Source of the DNA: FEN-299 sp963727765
GTDB lineage: Bacteria; Acidobacteriota; Vicinamibacteria; Vicinamibacterales; Fen-181
DNA length: 64,000 bases
Assembly (NCBI GenBank): GCA_963727765.1
Contig: CAVSGZ010000004.1
Span: 1 to 64,000 of the forward strand
Direction of reading: 5' to 3'
The notes under the pieces are model-generated. The model did not search any database. It saw only the letters and a list, made by a program, of their open reading frames with translations, and was not told where the DNA came from. Positions 15,839-25,888 of the stretch are shown piece after piece; position 1 is the first letter of the stretch; each line of letters begins with the position of its first letter. Position numbers and translations under genes: made by a program.

Positions 15839-18775
15839 ATGATGCTCAGACGTAGCCTGTGGGCAGTGGTGTGGCTCGCACTGTTGCCGACACTGGCGTT
15901 CGCCCAACAGACCGGTCGCGATTGGCGGGAAGGTCGTCGGGTCCGACGGCTTGGTGCTCCCGGGCGTCACCGTCGAGGCCCGCTCAACGGTCATGCCGAC
16001 GCCGCGCGTGTCGGTGACCGGCGGCAACGGCGACTACCAGTTGCCCCAGTTGCTGCCAGGCAGCTATACGTTGACCTTCACGCTCTCCGGCATGGCGACG
16101 GTGACCAAGGACGCCGTGGTCCAGTTGCAGCAGGACACCACCGTCAACGTGACGATGAACGTCCAGGGAGTGGCCGAGACGGTCAACGTGACGGCCGAGG
16201 TCATCCCGGTCATCTCGAAGGACTCGACCGCGCTCAAGAGCGGCGTGACGACCGACACGATCAAGTCCCTGCCCGTCGGGCAGCAGTACAGCGACCTGGT
16301 CAAGCTGATCCCCGGCGTGCAGTACAGCGAGAACAGCACGCGTGGCCCGAGCGCGGGCGGCAGCGGCCAGGACAACGTCTACAAGTTCGACGGCGTCAAC
16401 GTGACGCTGCCGCTCTTCGGCACGCTGTCGGCCGAGCCGTCCTCGTACGACATCGCCGAAGTGTCCACCGTCAAGGGCGGCACCAAGGCGGTCGACTTCA
16501 ACCGGTCGGGCGGTTTCACGATCGATTCGATCAGCAAGACGGGAACCTCGAAGTTCTCCGGCGCCGTGAGCTTCCAGATCCAGCCGGCCTCCTTCGTGGC
16601 GGCGCAGGTGAGTCCCCTGGAGACGTATCAACAAAAGGAGACGTGGTCCACTGCCGGCGGCGGCGGCCCGCTGATCCCGGGGAAGGCGTTCTTCTACGCC
16701 TCCTACTACAGGCCGACGGTCAGCCGGTCCAACGTGTCGAACGTCTACGGGCCCCTGCCGAGCTACTCCAGCACGCGCAACGAGGAGTTCGGCAAGCTGA
16801 CGCTGGCGCCGGTCAGCTCGGTCCTCATCAACCTCAGCTGGCGGCAGTCGCACCATCTCCAGACCGGCTCGACCTTTGGCCAGACCTCGTCGTCGACCAC
16901 CGGCAACGGGGCGGAAGCCTGGCAGAAGATCGGGATTGCGGAGATGTCGTGGATCATGAACTCGCACAGTTTCGCGACGTTCAAGTACACGCACTACAAG
17001 CTCCCGACCCAGGGCCGGCCGGACCACGTGTCGAGCGCGGTGCCCAGCCAGACCAACGGCACGACGCTCGACATCGCCCATCTCGACACGCTCGGGCTGT
17101 TCTCGGTGCCGGCGCCGATTGCAGGCGCCTCACCGCCTACAACGCGTTCGTCCACGCCGCTGATCACCCAGTACGGCTATCTGGCGAACGGGGTGGCGAC
17201 GGGCGGCGGCTACGTCGGCTACGGCACGGAGTTCGACCAGGACAACTTCTTCCGCGACCAGGCGCAGGTCGCCTGGAACGCCACGTGGGGCGACTACTTC
17301 CGCCACGATTTCCACGCCGGGTTCCAGTGGTACGTCGACTCGGAGGACCTGCTGCGCACCTCGAATGGGTGGGGCAGCATCACGGTCCCCGGCGGCCGGC
17401 TGCCGTCCACATCGCCGTGCGGCAGCTCGGCGTGCGCACCGGCGTACTACATGGCGACGTACTACCAGCAGGGGGTCGGCAGCGTGGCGCCGATCCACTC
17501 CGAGTACCGCTCGATGAACTTCGAGGTCAACGACACGATCAACTTCAACAACGTGTCGATCAGTCTCGGCATGATGATGAGCCGCGACAAGCTCTACGGC
17601 CAGGGGCTTGGTGAGGCGACCACGCTCTCCGGGTGGGTTCTCTCGCCGGGCAGCCAGTACCAGGAGTACGAAGAGGGGTTCATGAGGAACTTCCAGCCGC
17701 GGGCCGGCGTCACCTGGGCGTACAACGGCAAGGACACGATTTACGCCAGCTTCGGCCGTTACATGCCGGCCGCCAGTTCTCTGCCGCGCGCCGCGTCGTG
17801 GGCGCGCAACCTGGCGGGAGCCGTGGACAATGCCTACTTCGACAAGAACGGCGTGCTGTACGGCACCACGCAGCTCGCGTCGTCGTCGGGCAAGCTGTTC
17901 GTGCCCAACATGATGCCCCGGCGGACCGACGAGTACCTGATCGGAACCAACAAGCAGTTCTCGCACGGCGTCACGGCGCGGGTCTACTACCGGCACCGCT
18001 ACGGCTCGCACTACTGGGAGGACACCAACAACACCGCCCGGACGACCTTCAACCCGCCGCCGAACATCTCGCCGACGCTCTACATCCCGACCCTGACGGC
18101 GCAGACCGCCCAGATCGGCAGCGGGTCGAGTTACGTGATCGCCGACCTCGACGGGTCCTACACGTCCTACCACGAGGCGACGGTCGAAGCCGAGTGGCGG
18201 ACCCGCAAGTCGTTCATCCGGCTCTCTTACAGCTGGACGCGCTACCGCGGCAACTTCGACCAGGACAACACGACGACGGGCGCTGCCAACGACAGCAACA
18301 TCTTCATCGGCTCGTCGAACATCGGTGACGGCGCCGGCCGCCAGTTGTGGAACTTCAAGGACGGCACGCTGAAGGGCGACAAGCCGGTGATGTTCAAGCT
18401 CTATGGCTACTACATGCTGCCGTGGAACGCGACGGCTGGCGCGTATGCCGTCGCGCAATCCGGCGAGGCATGGGAGGCGTGGAGCTACGAGCCGTACATC
18501 GCGCTCACGACGAGCACGAGTGACACCGACCGTTTCGCCGAGCCGGCAGGCGACCGGCGGACGCCCTTCCACGCCCAGCTCGACCTGAACTACACGCAGA
18601 ACTTCAAGCTGGTCTCCCACTACGTGATCCAGCTCGTGGCCGACGCGTACAACGTCACCAACAGCCAGACCGGTTACAACTACATGCAGAGCGAGCACAG
18701 CCCGCTGTTCGGGACGCCGCATGTCGTTGGTACGCCCCGCGGACGCTGCAGGTGACGGCGAGGTTCCAGTTCTGA
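15839..18775 (+). CDS. TonB-dependent receptor with N-terminal CarboxypepD_reg domain, frameshifted at both ends
   Basis: The signal peptide (MMLRRSLWAVVWLALLPTLAFA, then QQTG) starts at ATG 15839 in one frame. The mature protein continues in another, from about 15918 (AIGGKVVGSDG, then VLPGVTVEA) through a carboxypeptidase-like repeat (to about 16190), plug (LVKLIPGVQYSE and following) and beta-barrel, open to a stop at 18755. A +1 change near 15917 separates the two parts. At the 3' end another frame gives WYAPRTLQVTARFQF and a stop at 18775. That is the expected aromatic-ended barrel terminus, so a -1 change near 18722-18727 is also likely. Corrected, it would be about 978 residues, an Oar/SusC-like outer-membrane receptor common in Acidobacteriota. 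It may be a pseudogene or a sequencing artefact. A terminator follows. Confidence 0.75.
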
Positions 18776-18778
18776 GAC

Positions 18779-18811
18779 TGGGATCAGGGATCGGGGATCA
18801 GGGATCAGGGT
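18779..18811. repeat. gggatcagggatcgg-type tandem repeat
   Basis: Four near-identical 7-8 base units (gggatca, gggatcg) sit between the TonB receptor end and its terminator. This is one more member of the short-unit spacer repeats found throughout the window. Confidence 0.6.
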
Positions 18812-18820
18812 AAGCACGAG

Positions 18821-18852
18821 GGCCCGGGGGCGAACGCCTCCGGGCCTTTTTT
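18821..18852 (+). terminator. Rho-independent terminator of the TonB receptor
   Basis: A GC-rich stem (ggcccgg, then gggc, with gcct and ccgggcc on the other side of a gaac loop) is followed by six T residues (18847-18852). The T-run abuts the stop codon of the convergent sulfatase-fold gene. Confidence 0.8.
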
Positions 18853-20910
18853 CTATCTGCCCTCGGGTGCCTGTTGGAAGAGCTTCTCCCGAGCGATGAG
18901 TTCGCGCGTCGTCCGGTCGGCGTGCTGGCGGGCGCGCGCGATGCGGGCCGCGGCGTCCGGCTCGTTCAGGAGCACGCTCACCTGTGCCCGCTTGAAGAGC
19001 ACCATCGGGTAATCCGGGTGCGACGGCGGTACGCGGTCGAGCGCGTCCCTGGCCTCGGCGAACCGATGGGCGTCGAGGTAGAGCAGGCCCAGCTCCAAGT
19101 CGTCGGCAAAGCCGCGGGCGTCGATGGCCCGCGCCCGTTCGAGCGAAGCGACCGCGTCGGCCGTCCGGCCGAGCCCCATCTGCAGTTCGCCCAGTGCCGT
19201 GAGTTCGTCGCGCGTGGGCGCCCGAAGCGTGTAGATCTTCTGCCGCAGCGCGACCGCCTCTTCCATACGCCCCTGCCGCTCGCGGATGACCGACAGCGCC
19301 TCGAGGACCGGCAGGCGGTCCGGCGTGTCGACCCGGGCCTGCTCGAGCAGCGCGACGGCCTCCTGCCACTGCTTCCCCCGCGCGTAGTGCAGGCCGAGGT
19401 AGACGCGAACATCGGGCGACTGCGGTGCCACCTCGGCCGCCTTCTTGAAGTACTCCAGCGCCTTCGCGTCGTGGCCCAGCGAGGAATGGGCCGTCGCGAG
19501 CCTGAGGATCGCATCGAGGTCTTCGGGATCAGCGGCCAGGATCTTCTCGAGCACCGGGATCACCCGCGCGTATTCACCGGCGACGAAGAGGCCGGACGCC
19601 TTGTCGATGGTCCCGAACAGCCCGGTCATGTCCGCCGGTCGCGGCGCGTTCTTCCTGACCTGCGGCGCCGCGGTGGCGCTGACGTAGCCCAGGCTGGCGA
19701 GCGCCTTGCGCGCGCTCTCGTCGAGATTGTCCGGCGGGCGCAGCGCCGCAGGCGAGGGCACGGGATAGTCGCGCAGCGCGTTGGGCACTGGCGGGCGGGT
19801 TCGGCCGTCGGCGGCGAGGTCGTGCGATTCAGCGGGATCGGCCACGACGTCGTAGATCTCCACCCGCCCGGCCAGGATCGACTTCTGCCGCCCGCTCACG
19901 GCCATCACCTGCGGCTGCCAGCCGTACTCGAGAAACGGCTTCATCGCCTCGCCCATGACCACTTCGTTCGCCGCGCGGCGCAGGCTGAGCGGCTCGGCCG
20001 CGCCCCCGAAATCCACGAGCGTGTGGAAGACGCGGCGCGTGCTGACCGGCGTGTCGTTCACGCCAACGGGCACACCGGGCCCGACCACCACGAGCGGCAC
20101 GTGCATGGTCGACTGGTAGACGAGGTTTCCATGCAGCGCCTCGCCGTGCTCGCCGAGCCCTTCGCCGTGATCCCCTACGACCACGATCGCCGTCGGCCCG
20201 GCCGCCGAGCGCTCGAACGCGGCCACGAGGCGGCCAAGCTGCTCGTCCATCGCCGCCACCTCGCCGAGGTACGGCTTGCCCCTGAAACGGCTGAGGAACG
20301 GCTCCGGCGGTGTGTACGGATAGTGCGGGTCGAAGTAGTGCACCCACAGGAACAGCGGCTGCGGCGACGGCTGGGCGAGATACGCGAGCACGGCGTCGGT
20401 GGTCGCCCGCGCGGAACGCTCGACGGCGCCGGCCGGCAGCGTGTCGTCGTAGAGGTCGAACCCCCGCGCGAGGCCGAACCGCCGCGCCAGGATGAACGAG
20501 GAGACAAACGCCGCCGTCCGGTACCCGGCCTGGTGCAGCCGCTCCGCCACGAGCGGCTGCGACGGCGCGAGGGTCCGGCCGTTCTCGTGAATGGCATGGC
20601 CAGCCGGGTAGACGCCGGTCAGCATCGACGTGTGCGAGGGCAGCGTCTCGGGCACGGCCGCATAGGCCTGGCGGAAGCGGGTCCCGCGCGCGGCAATCGC
20701 ATTGAAGCCGGGCGTCACGATGCCCACCGCTTCAGGGCCGACCACGTCGGCGCGGGTCGTATCGAGCGTGACGAACAGAATGGAGGGGCGCGGGGCCGGC
20801 GGCGCTGGCCGTCCCGTCTTCTGCTCGTCGCGCGGGCCGCAAGCGGCGCCGAAAGCCAGCGCGAGCACGAGACATACGCGACACGAGCTGACCGCGACGC
20901 AGTTGATCAT
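18853..20910 (-). CDS. Sulfatase-fold (alkaline-phosphatase superfamily) lipoprotein fused to TPR repeats, Thr nucleophile
   Basis: The 685-residue protein begins with a lipoprotein signal (Cys24 in GAAC). The sulfatase fold has metal-binding LDTTRAD (Asp50), a second site in VVVGDHGEGLGEHGE and WVHYFDPHYPY. The usual C/S-x-P-x-R sulfatase core is replaced by Thr89-Leu-Pro-Ser-His93 (ETLPSHTSML). Thr would therefore be the nucleophile, as in phosphoryl- or phosphoethanolamine-transferases of this superfamily, and formylglycine is not expected. Residues from about 440 to 680 are tetratricopeptide repeats. It is probably periplasmic or surface-attached. It lies 27 bases after the metallo-beta-lactamase-fold gene and may share its transcript. 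Substrate unknown. Confidence 0.8.
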   Translation of the reverse strand: MINCVAVSSCRVCLVLALAFGAACGPRDEQKTGRPAPPAPRPSILFVTLDTTRADVVGPEAVGIVTPGFNAIAARGTRFRQAYAAVPETLPSHTSMLTGVYPAGHAIHENGRTLAPSQPLVAERLHQAGYRTAAFVSSFILARRFGLARGFDLYDDTLPAGAVERSARATTDAVLAYLAQPSPQPLFLWVHYFDPHYPYTPPEPFLSRFRGKPYLGEVAAMDEQLGRLVAAFERSAAGPTAIVVVGDHGEGLGEHGEALHGNLVYQSTMHVPLVVVGPGVPVGVNDTPVSTRRVFHTLVDFGGAAEPLSLRRAANEVVMGEAMKPFLEYGWQPQVMAVSGRQKSILAGRVEIYDVVADPAESHDLAADGRTRPPVPNALRDYPVPSPAALRPPDNLDESARKALASLGYVSATAAPQVRKNAPRPADMTGLFGTIDKASGLFVAGEYARVIPVLEKILAADPEDLDAILRLATAHSSLGHDAKALEYFKKAAEVAPQSPDVRVYLGLHYARGKQWQEAVALLEQARVDTPDRLPVLEALSVIRERQGRMEEAVALRQKIYTLRAPTRDELTALGELQMGLGRTADAVASLERARAIDARGFADDLELGLLYLDAHRFAEARDALDRVPPSHPDYPMVLFKRAQVSVLLNEPDAAARIARARQHADRTTRELIAREKLFQQAPEGR

Positions 20911-20937
20911 AGAACGGCTTCTTTGCTCAATCCGGCG

Positions 20938-21879
20938 TCAGCCGGCGACTTCTTCGTAGGCCGCCGAGAGCACCCGTTCGATCAGCGGACCGTGGTCGGG
21001 GAACCCCTTCAGCGGGTCGGTGATCTTGAGGATCGCCTCCTTCGACCTGCCGGCCTTGACCTCGCCCCGCACGAACTCCAGCAGCGCCGTCAGGTAATCC
21101 CGCATGTAGAGCAGGTCGGCGCTGCTCCCGGTCGGCTGGAACTTCGGGTTGGCGTGGCCAAAGATGAAGACGGTGCTCTTCGGATGATCGTGGGCCACCG
21201 TTTCGAGCGACGTGATCCAGTTGGCGATCGACGCGCCGGATGGCTTGTCGATGTAGGGGTGGTTCCGGTTGAACACGAGGTCGCCCATATGGACGACGTT
21301 CGACTTCTCGAACGTCACGATGGTGTCGGCGCCGGTGTGCGCGGGGCCGTAGTACTTCAACGCGAGGACTTCGCCGCCCACGTCCTGGCGCCACGTCTTC
21401 TCGTACGTCGTGTCGGCTACGGTCTGTTCGGGCTGTGGAGCCGCGCCGGGTCTGGCGTTCTTCGCCGCGCGGGCCGCCGCCTCGAGCTGCAGCCGCGGCT
21501 CTCCCGCCTGCGCAATGATCTTGCGCGTGACCGGCCTGAACACGATGTTGCCCGCCGTGTGGTCGGCGTGGTGATGTGTGTTGACCAGGAAATCGATCGC
21601 GCGTGATCCGGATCGCTCGTTGATTCCCTCCAGGCAGATCTTCGCCGTGGCCGGGAACTGGGCGTCGACGACCACCACGCTCGTCTTGTCGATGTGCCAG
21701 CCGATGGTTCCGCCCTGCCCGGTGAAGCAGCCGACCGTCCCGCGCAGGTTGATGAACGCGGTGGCGGGCGGCGCTTGCGGCGCCTGCGGGGCCGAGGCCA
21801 GCAGGGGGCGGAGGTTCACGGCCGATGCGGCGGCGGCCAGAGACGACGTCGCGAGAAACTGACGACGGTTGAGAGGCAT
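20938..21879 (-). CDS. Tat-exported metallo-beta-lactamase-fold hydrolase
   Basis: ATG 21879 follows AAAGGAG. The 313-residue precursor starts MPLNRRQFLATSSLAAAAS, a twin-arginine signal. The MBL zinc motif reads NTHHHADHTAGN, followed by GPAHTGAD, MGDLVFNRNHPYID and FIFGHANP. It is a periplasmic metallohydrolase of the group often annotated as MBL fold metallo-hydrolase. The reaction is not inferable. It is divergent from the OLD nuclease (66-base gap) and upstream of the sulfatase-fold gene. Confidence 0.85.
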   Translation of the reverse strand: MPLNRRQFLATSSLAAAASAVNLRPLLASAPQAPQAPPATAFINLRGTVGCFTGQGGTIGWHIDKTSVVVVDAQFPATAKICLEGINERSGSRAIDFLVNTHHHADHTAGNIVFRPVTRKIIAQAGEPRLQLEAAARAAKNARPGAAPQPEQTVADTTYEKTWRQDVGGEVLALKYYGPAHTGADTIVTFEKSNVVHMGDLVFNRNHPYIDKPSGASIANWITSLETVAHDHPKSTVFIFGHANPKFQPTGSSADLLYMRDYLTALLEFVRGEVKAGRSKEAILKITDPLKGFPDHGPLIERVLSAAYEEVAG

Positions 21880-21945
21880 CGGTGGACAGCTCCTTTCGGC
21901 GAATTGTACCCATTCGAGACGCCCCCGGACATCGAGAGTCCGCCC

Positions 21946-23634
21946 ATGCTGCTCAGACGCATCGACGTCGCCGATTTCCGCGGACTTCGCCTGGCTACGG
22001 TCGAGTTCAATCAGACGACGGCGCTCATCGGCGAGAACAGTGCCGGCAAGTCGACGCTGCTCGACGCGATCGCCATCTGCTGCAGCGGCCACGACGACCA
22101 GGTCAGGCTCGAGGTCCGCGATTTTCACCAGAACGGGGACGAGCCGCCGTCCGAGACGCTGCGCATCGTTCTGACGTTCGAGGAGAGCGGAGGCGAGTGG
22201 GAGCAGCCGCCGTGGACGCCGTTTGGTCCCTTCATCCGTCTCGACAAGGAGGGCCGGCGGAGCCTGCGTCTCGCCATCGTCGGCAGGCGCGACCCGGGCA
22301 CCAACGCGGTGGACGCCCACTGGTCGTTCGCGGGGCTCGACGACAGCGGGCCGCAGCCGGCGGGGCTGCTCGCCGCGTGGCGCCGGCTCAGTCCGATCCT
22401 CCGCCTGCGCGCCAACCGGTACGTCGAGCAGGATCCACGGGGCGAGGCGGATGGGCCGTCGAAGGGTGACGCCACGCAGAAGGCCGAGGACGACCCGGTG
22501 GCCCGCCAGATGGAGCGCCAGATCCGTCTCGTGTACGACCGGTTGACCGGGGCCTCCGACATCCAGGACGACGAGCTGCACCGTGGCCTGGAGGCGGCCG
22601 CCGCCTATCTGGCCGGCCGGACCCCGTACCGCCGCACGCCTCCACCGCTGCCGCCGCTGATGAGCGAGCTGGCCGAGACGCCGATTCACGCGGGCCGGCG
22701 CGAGGAGTCGCTGCTGTCCACGATCAAGCAGGGCACGGGCGCGCGGGGCGTGGCGCTGGTCGGCCTCATCGGCGCGATCCTCGAGGCGCGGCAGCTCCAC
22801 CTGTTCGCGGCCGACGCGCAGCCGCTGCTGATACTCGAAGACGTCGAAGCGCACCTGCACCCGACCACGTTGTCGGCCATGTGGGAGCTGGTGGAGCGGC
22901 TGCCCGCGCAGAAGATCGTCACGACCAATTCCGGCGATCTGCTCGCCGCCGTCCCGCTCCACGCCATCCGGCGCATCGCCACCGACGCGCGCGGGACGTG
23001 CGTCTACCGCATCGACAGCGGCAGGTACTCGGTCGACGACCTGCGCCACATTGCCTATCACGTGCGCCTCAACCGGGCGGGGGCGTTGTTTGCACGCTGC
23101 TGGCTGTTCGTCGAGGGGGAGACGGAGGCGTGGCTGCTGCCGGAGCTGGCGCAGATCTGCGGCTACGACTTCCCGGCCGAGGGCATCCGCTGCGTCGAGT
23201 TCGCGCAGAGCGGCCTCACGTCGCTCATCCGCCTGGCCAACGACTTCGGGATCGAGTGGCACATGCTGACCGACGGCGACGAGGCCGGGCACGCGTACGT
23301 GGCCACCGCGCGGGCGTTCCTGAAGGGGCGGTCGATGGAGGATCGCATCACGATACTCGAGGAGGCCGACATCGAGCACTGCCTCTTCTACAACGGTTAT
23401 GCGGACCTGTACCAGAGATTCGCGGGGGCGGTGATGAAGGGACCCCGAGGGCGCCGGCGCCGCGAGCGGGCGTCGAGCATCATCGCGCGGGCGATCCACG
23501 CGCGGTCGAAGCCCGGGCTGGCGCTGGCCGCGCTCGAGGCGGCAAACCGGCCAAGCTCGCCCGGCGTGCCGCGGCAGTTGCGGGCGACGATCGAGACGGC
23601 GGTGCGGCTGGCGAGGCCGGACGATCCGGTGTAG
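21946..23634 (+). CDS. OLD-family ATP-dependent endonuclease (YbjD/DUF2813-like)
   Basis: ATG 21946 opens with MLLRRIDVADFRGLRLATVEF, the typical SMC/OLD start, then Walker A GENSAGKST. The remaining ATPase motifs include LLILEDVEAHLHP (Walker B, D-loop region) and KIVTTNSGDLLAA. A TOPRIM domain follows: LFVEGETEAWLLPEL and LTDGDEAGHAYV with its acidic pair. At 562 residues it matches the size and motif order of E. coli YbjD (DUF2813) rather than the two-gene Gabija GajA/GajB arrangement, and no helicase partner is next to it. It probably cleaves or processes DNA. A defence role is possible but unsupported by neighbours. Confidence 0.85.
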   Translation: MLLRRIDVADFRGLRLATVEFNQTTALIGENSAGKSTLLDAIAICCSGHDDQVRLEVRDFHQNGDEPPSETLRIVLTFEESGGEWEQPPWTPFGPFIRLDKEGRRSLRLAIVGRRDPGTNAVDAHWSFAGLDDSGPQPAGLLAAWRRLSPILRLRANRYVEQDPRGEADGPSKGDATQKAEDDPVARQMERQIRLVYDRLTGASDIQDDELHRGLEAAAAYLAGRTPYRRTPPPLPPLMSELAETPIHAGRREESLLSTIKQGTGARGVALVGLIGAILEARQLHLFAADAQPLLILEDVEAHLHPTTLSAMWELVERLPAQKIVTTNSGDLLAAVPLHAIRRIATDARGTCVYRIDSGRYSVDDLRHIAYHVRLNRAGALFARCWLFVEGETEAWLLPELAQICGYDFPAEGIRCVEFAQSGLTSLIRLANDFGIEWHMLTDGDEAGHAYVATARAFLKGRSMEDRITILEEADIEHCLFYNGYADLYQRFAGAVMKGPRGRRRRERASSIIARAIHARSKPGLALAALEAANRPSSPGVPRQLRATIETAVRLARPDDPV

Positions 23635-23836
23635 GGCGGGGCTTTCCGCCTCCGCGCGCAGCGCTTCGGCGGATTCCGCCGTAGCCGAGCGAAGGCGGAC
23701 AGCCCCGCCACAGGCGCCGCCCCTGCCCTTCGACTCGGGCGCTCCGCGCCCTCACTCAGGGCACCCCGAGCAACGCCGAGGGGTGAAGGGTCGCCCTACC
23801 GGCCTGAGCCCTGAGCCTTGAGCCCTGAGCCCTCGA
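23633..23836. repeat. Palindromic and tandem intergenic repeats
   Basis: The gap holds a palindrome-rich block (cttcggcggattccgccgta and its complement gtccgccttcg-type arms) related to 25926-26000 and 26440-26515. The tandem series ccctgagccttgagccctga follows (about 23801-23836) and continues into the guaD 3' end. No gene is evident. Confidence 0.6.
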
Positions 23837-25070
23837 AGTGTCGCTCGTGGCGCAGCACGCCGCCCACGTAGACCTGCCGGATCGACGACCGCCCGGCGCG
23901 ATGGAGGAGCCGCGACAGCAAATCCTCGCACGACTCGGTGGTCGGCGCGCCGTCCGGGACGATCTGGCGCGCGTCGAGCACCAGGAAGTCGGCCGACTTC
24001 CCCTTCTCAAGGCTCCCCACGTCGTCGAACCCGAGCGCGCGAGCGCCGCCGACCGTGGCCGTGCGGAGCAGTTCCGCGGGGCTCGGAGCGCGTCCGTCGA
24101 GCAGGTGCACGGTCCACGACATGCGCGCCGTGCGGAAGATCGACAGGTCCGGGCCGGCGCCGACATCCAATCCCAGGCCGACGCGCGCCACCTGCGCGCG
24201 CTGCCAGTTCATCACGCCACTGCCGAGGAAGACGTTCGACGTCGGGCAGTGCGCGATGGCGCACGGCGCGAGGTGCTGCCACTCGCGCGCGGTCAGCCAG
24301 ATCGCGTGCGCGAACAGGCTGCGCGGGGTGACGAGGCCCGCTTCCTCGTACACCTCGAGATACTCCCGCCCGAACTGCTCGCGGACCGCCTGGCACTCGG
24401 CCTGCTGCTCGGCCAGGTGCGTCTGGATCGGGAGGCTCTTCTCGCGCGCGAGCGCGCCGCACCCCTCGAGCAGCTCGCGCGTGCAGGAGAGCGCGAAGCG
24501 CGGGGTGACGGCGAAGCGGAGCTTCGGCCGGTCGAGCCGCGAAAGCTCCCACGCCTCGTCCAGCACACGCTTGGTCGTCACGCGGCGATAGGCGCCCACA
24601 TCCATCAGCGGCGGGCCGATCCAGCCGTGGATGCCGATTTCCTCCGCCGCCTCGAAGCAGGCGGCGACCGAGTCGGGCCACGCCGACGTGTAGAGCCCGG
24701 CCGTCGTCGTGCCCTGCGCCAGCATCTCGCGCATGAAAGCGCGCGAGAGCGCCAGGGCGCGCTCGCCGCGGAACTGCCGCTCGAGCGGGAAGGTCCACTT
24801 GCGCAGCCACTCGAGCAGGTTCTCGGGGTGCACGCCGCAGATCGGCAGCTGCGGCACGTGCGCGTGCGCGTCGACCAGCCCGGGGAAGAGGAGGTGCGGG
24901 CGGAGATCGACGACCTGCCGGGGCGCGGCGGGGCCGCGGCCCGCGGGTTTCCAGGGGCCGGCGTACGCGATGCGGCCGTCAGCCACGTCGAGGCGGCCGT
25001 CGGTCCAGTCGGCCCAGCCCGATGCACCCACGGGCGTGAGGAGATGCCCGCGGTAGATGGTATGGCTCAT
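23796..25070 (-). CDS. guaD: Guanine deaminase
   Basis: The 424-residue amidohydrolase starts at ATG 25070, overlapping the FAD-subunit stop (ATGA). It carries the metal site VDAHAHVPQ and the guanine-deaminase signature PENLLEWLRKWTFPLE. Further sites are QTHLAEQ, HAIWL, HCPTSNVFLGSG and LGLDVGAGPDLSIF. It should hydrolyse guanine to xanthine and ammonia in the cytoplasm, feeding the three-subunit molybdenum hydroxylase encoded just upstream in the same operon. The last dozen residues (EGSGLKAQGSGR) are encoded by the ccctgagcc-type spacer repeat, so the natural terminus has been extended by repeat sequence. Confidence 0.9.
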   Translation of the reverse strand: MSHTIYRGHLLTPVGASGWADWTDGRLDVADGRIAYAGPWKPAGRGPAAPRQVVDLRPHLLFPGLVDAHAHVPQLPICGVHPENLLEWLRKWTFPLERQFRGERALALSRAFMREMLAQGTTTAGLYTSAWPDSVAACFEAAEEIGIHGWIGPPLMDVGAYRRVTTKRVLDEAWELSRLDRPKLRFAVTPRFALSCTRELLEGCGALAREKSLPIQTHLAEQQAECQAVREQFGREYLEVYEEAGLVTPRSLFAHAIWLTAREWQHLAPCAIAHCPTSNVFLGSGVMNWQRAQVARVGLGLDVGAGPDLSIFRTARMSWTVHLLDGRAPSPAELLRTATVGGARALGFDDVGSLEKGKSADFLVLDARQIVPDGAPTTESCEDLLSRLLHRAGRSSIRQVYVGGVLRHERHFEGSGLKAQGSGR

Positions 25071-25888
25071 GCCGTCTCCGTCCAGAACTGCCGAAGCAGG
25101 TTGCCGGCCACGCGGCGGCGATACGCGGCCGTCGAGCGGATGTCGTCGATGGGGGTGATCTCGGCATCGAGCGTCGCTACGGCGTCGTCGATCGTCCCGC
25201 CCGATGCCAGCAACTCCTCCGTGCGCGGCACCCGCACGACCGTCGGAGCGATGCTGCCGAATGCGATGCGCGGCCGCGGCGCCCGCACGGCGGCGATGAC
25301 GACCTTCGAGATCGTCTGGGCGGCTCGCGTGCCCACCTTGCGGAACCACTGGCGGCCCTCGACCGGAGGCACCTCGATGGCGACGATCAGTTCGTCGGCG
25401 CGCATCACCGTCTGGCGATAGCCGGTATAGAAGCCGCCAAACGGCACGCGGCGGGTCCCCGCCGCGTTCTGCAGGACGACCACCGCCTCGGTGGCGGCGA
25501 GCACCGGCAGGCTGTCGCCTGCGGGAGACCCGTTGGCGACGTTCCCCCCGATCGTGCCGCGGTTCTGGATCTGCACAGCGCCGATCTCGCGGGCCGCCAT
25601 CACGAGCGACGGCAGGTGGCGGCCGAGCAAGGCCGAGCGCGCGATGTCGCCGAACGTCGTCAGCGAGCCGATCGAGATGATGCCGTTCCTGCGCGTGATA
25701 CCGCGCAGCCCGTCGAGGGGCAGCAGGTTCAGGTAGCGCGTGCCGGGCGGCAGGCCGGCGTTGAGCGCCACGTAGATGTCGGTACAGCCGGCGAGCGGGA
25801 CGATCGGTTGCGCGTCACGCATCAACGCGAGGGCGTGCGGCAGCGACCGCGGCTCGACCAGTTCGAGCGAAGAGACCGGCGTTCTCAT
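25067..25888 (-). CDS. Molybdenum hydroxylase FAD subunit (XdhB/YgfM/CoxM type)
   Basis: The 273-residue protein has the FAD-binding motifs LAGCTDIYVALNAG and IQNRGTIGGNVANGSPAGDS of the CO dehydrogenase/xanthine dehydrogenase medium subunit. A C-terminal CoxM-like domain follows (FRKVGTRAAQTISKVVIA to AYRRRVAGNLLRQFW). It would carry electrons from the iron-sulfur subunit to NAD+ or another acceptor. Start and stop each overlap the neighbouring genes by four bases, so translation is coupled across the iron-sulfur, FAD and GuaD genes. Confidence 0.9.
   Translation of the reverse strand: MRTPVSSLELVEPRSLPHALALMRDAQPIVPLAGCTDIYVALNAGLPPGTRYLNLLPLDGLRGITRRNGIISIGSLTTFGDIARSALLGRHLPSLVMAAREIGAVQIQNRGTIGGNVANGSPAGDSLPVLAATEAVVVLQNAAGTRRVPFGGFYTGYRQTVMRADELIVAIEVPPVEGRQWFRKVGTRAAQTISKVVIAAVRAPRPRIAFGSIAPTVVRVPRTEELLASGGTIDDAVATLDAEITPIDDIRSTAAYRRRVAGNLLRQFWTETA

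Noticed and set aside
21946..23634. Gabija defence system
   Set aside because: Only an OLD/TOPRIM protein is present; no GajB-type helicase is adjacent, and length and start match YbjD better.
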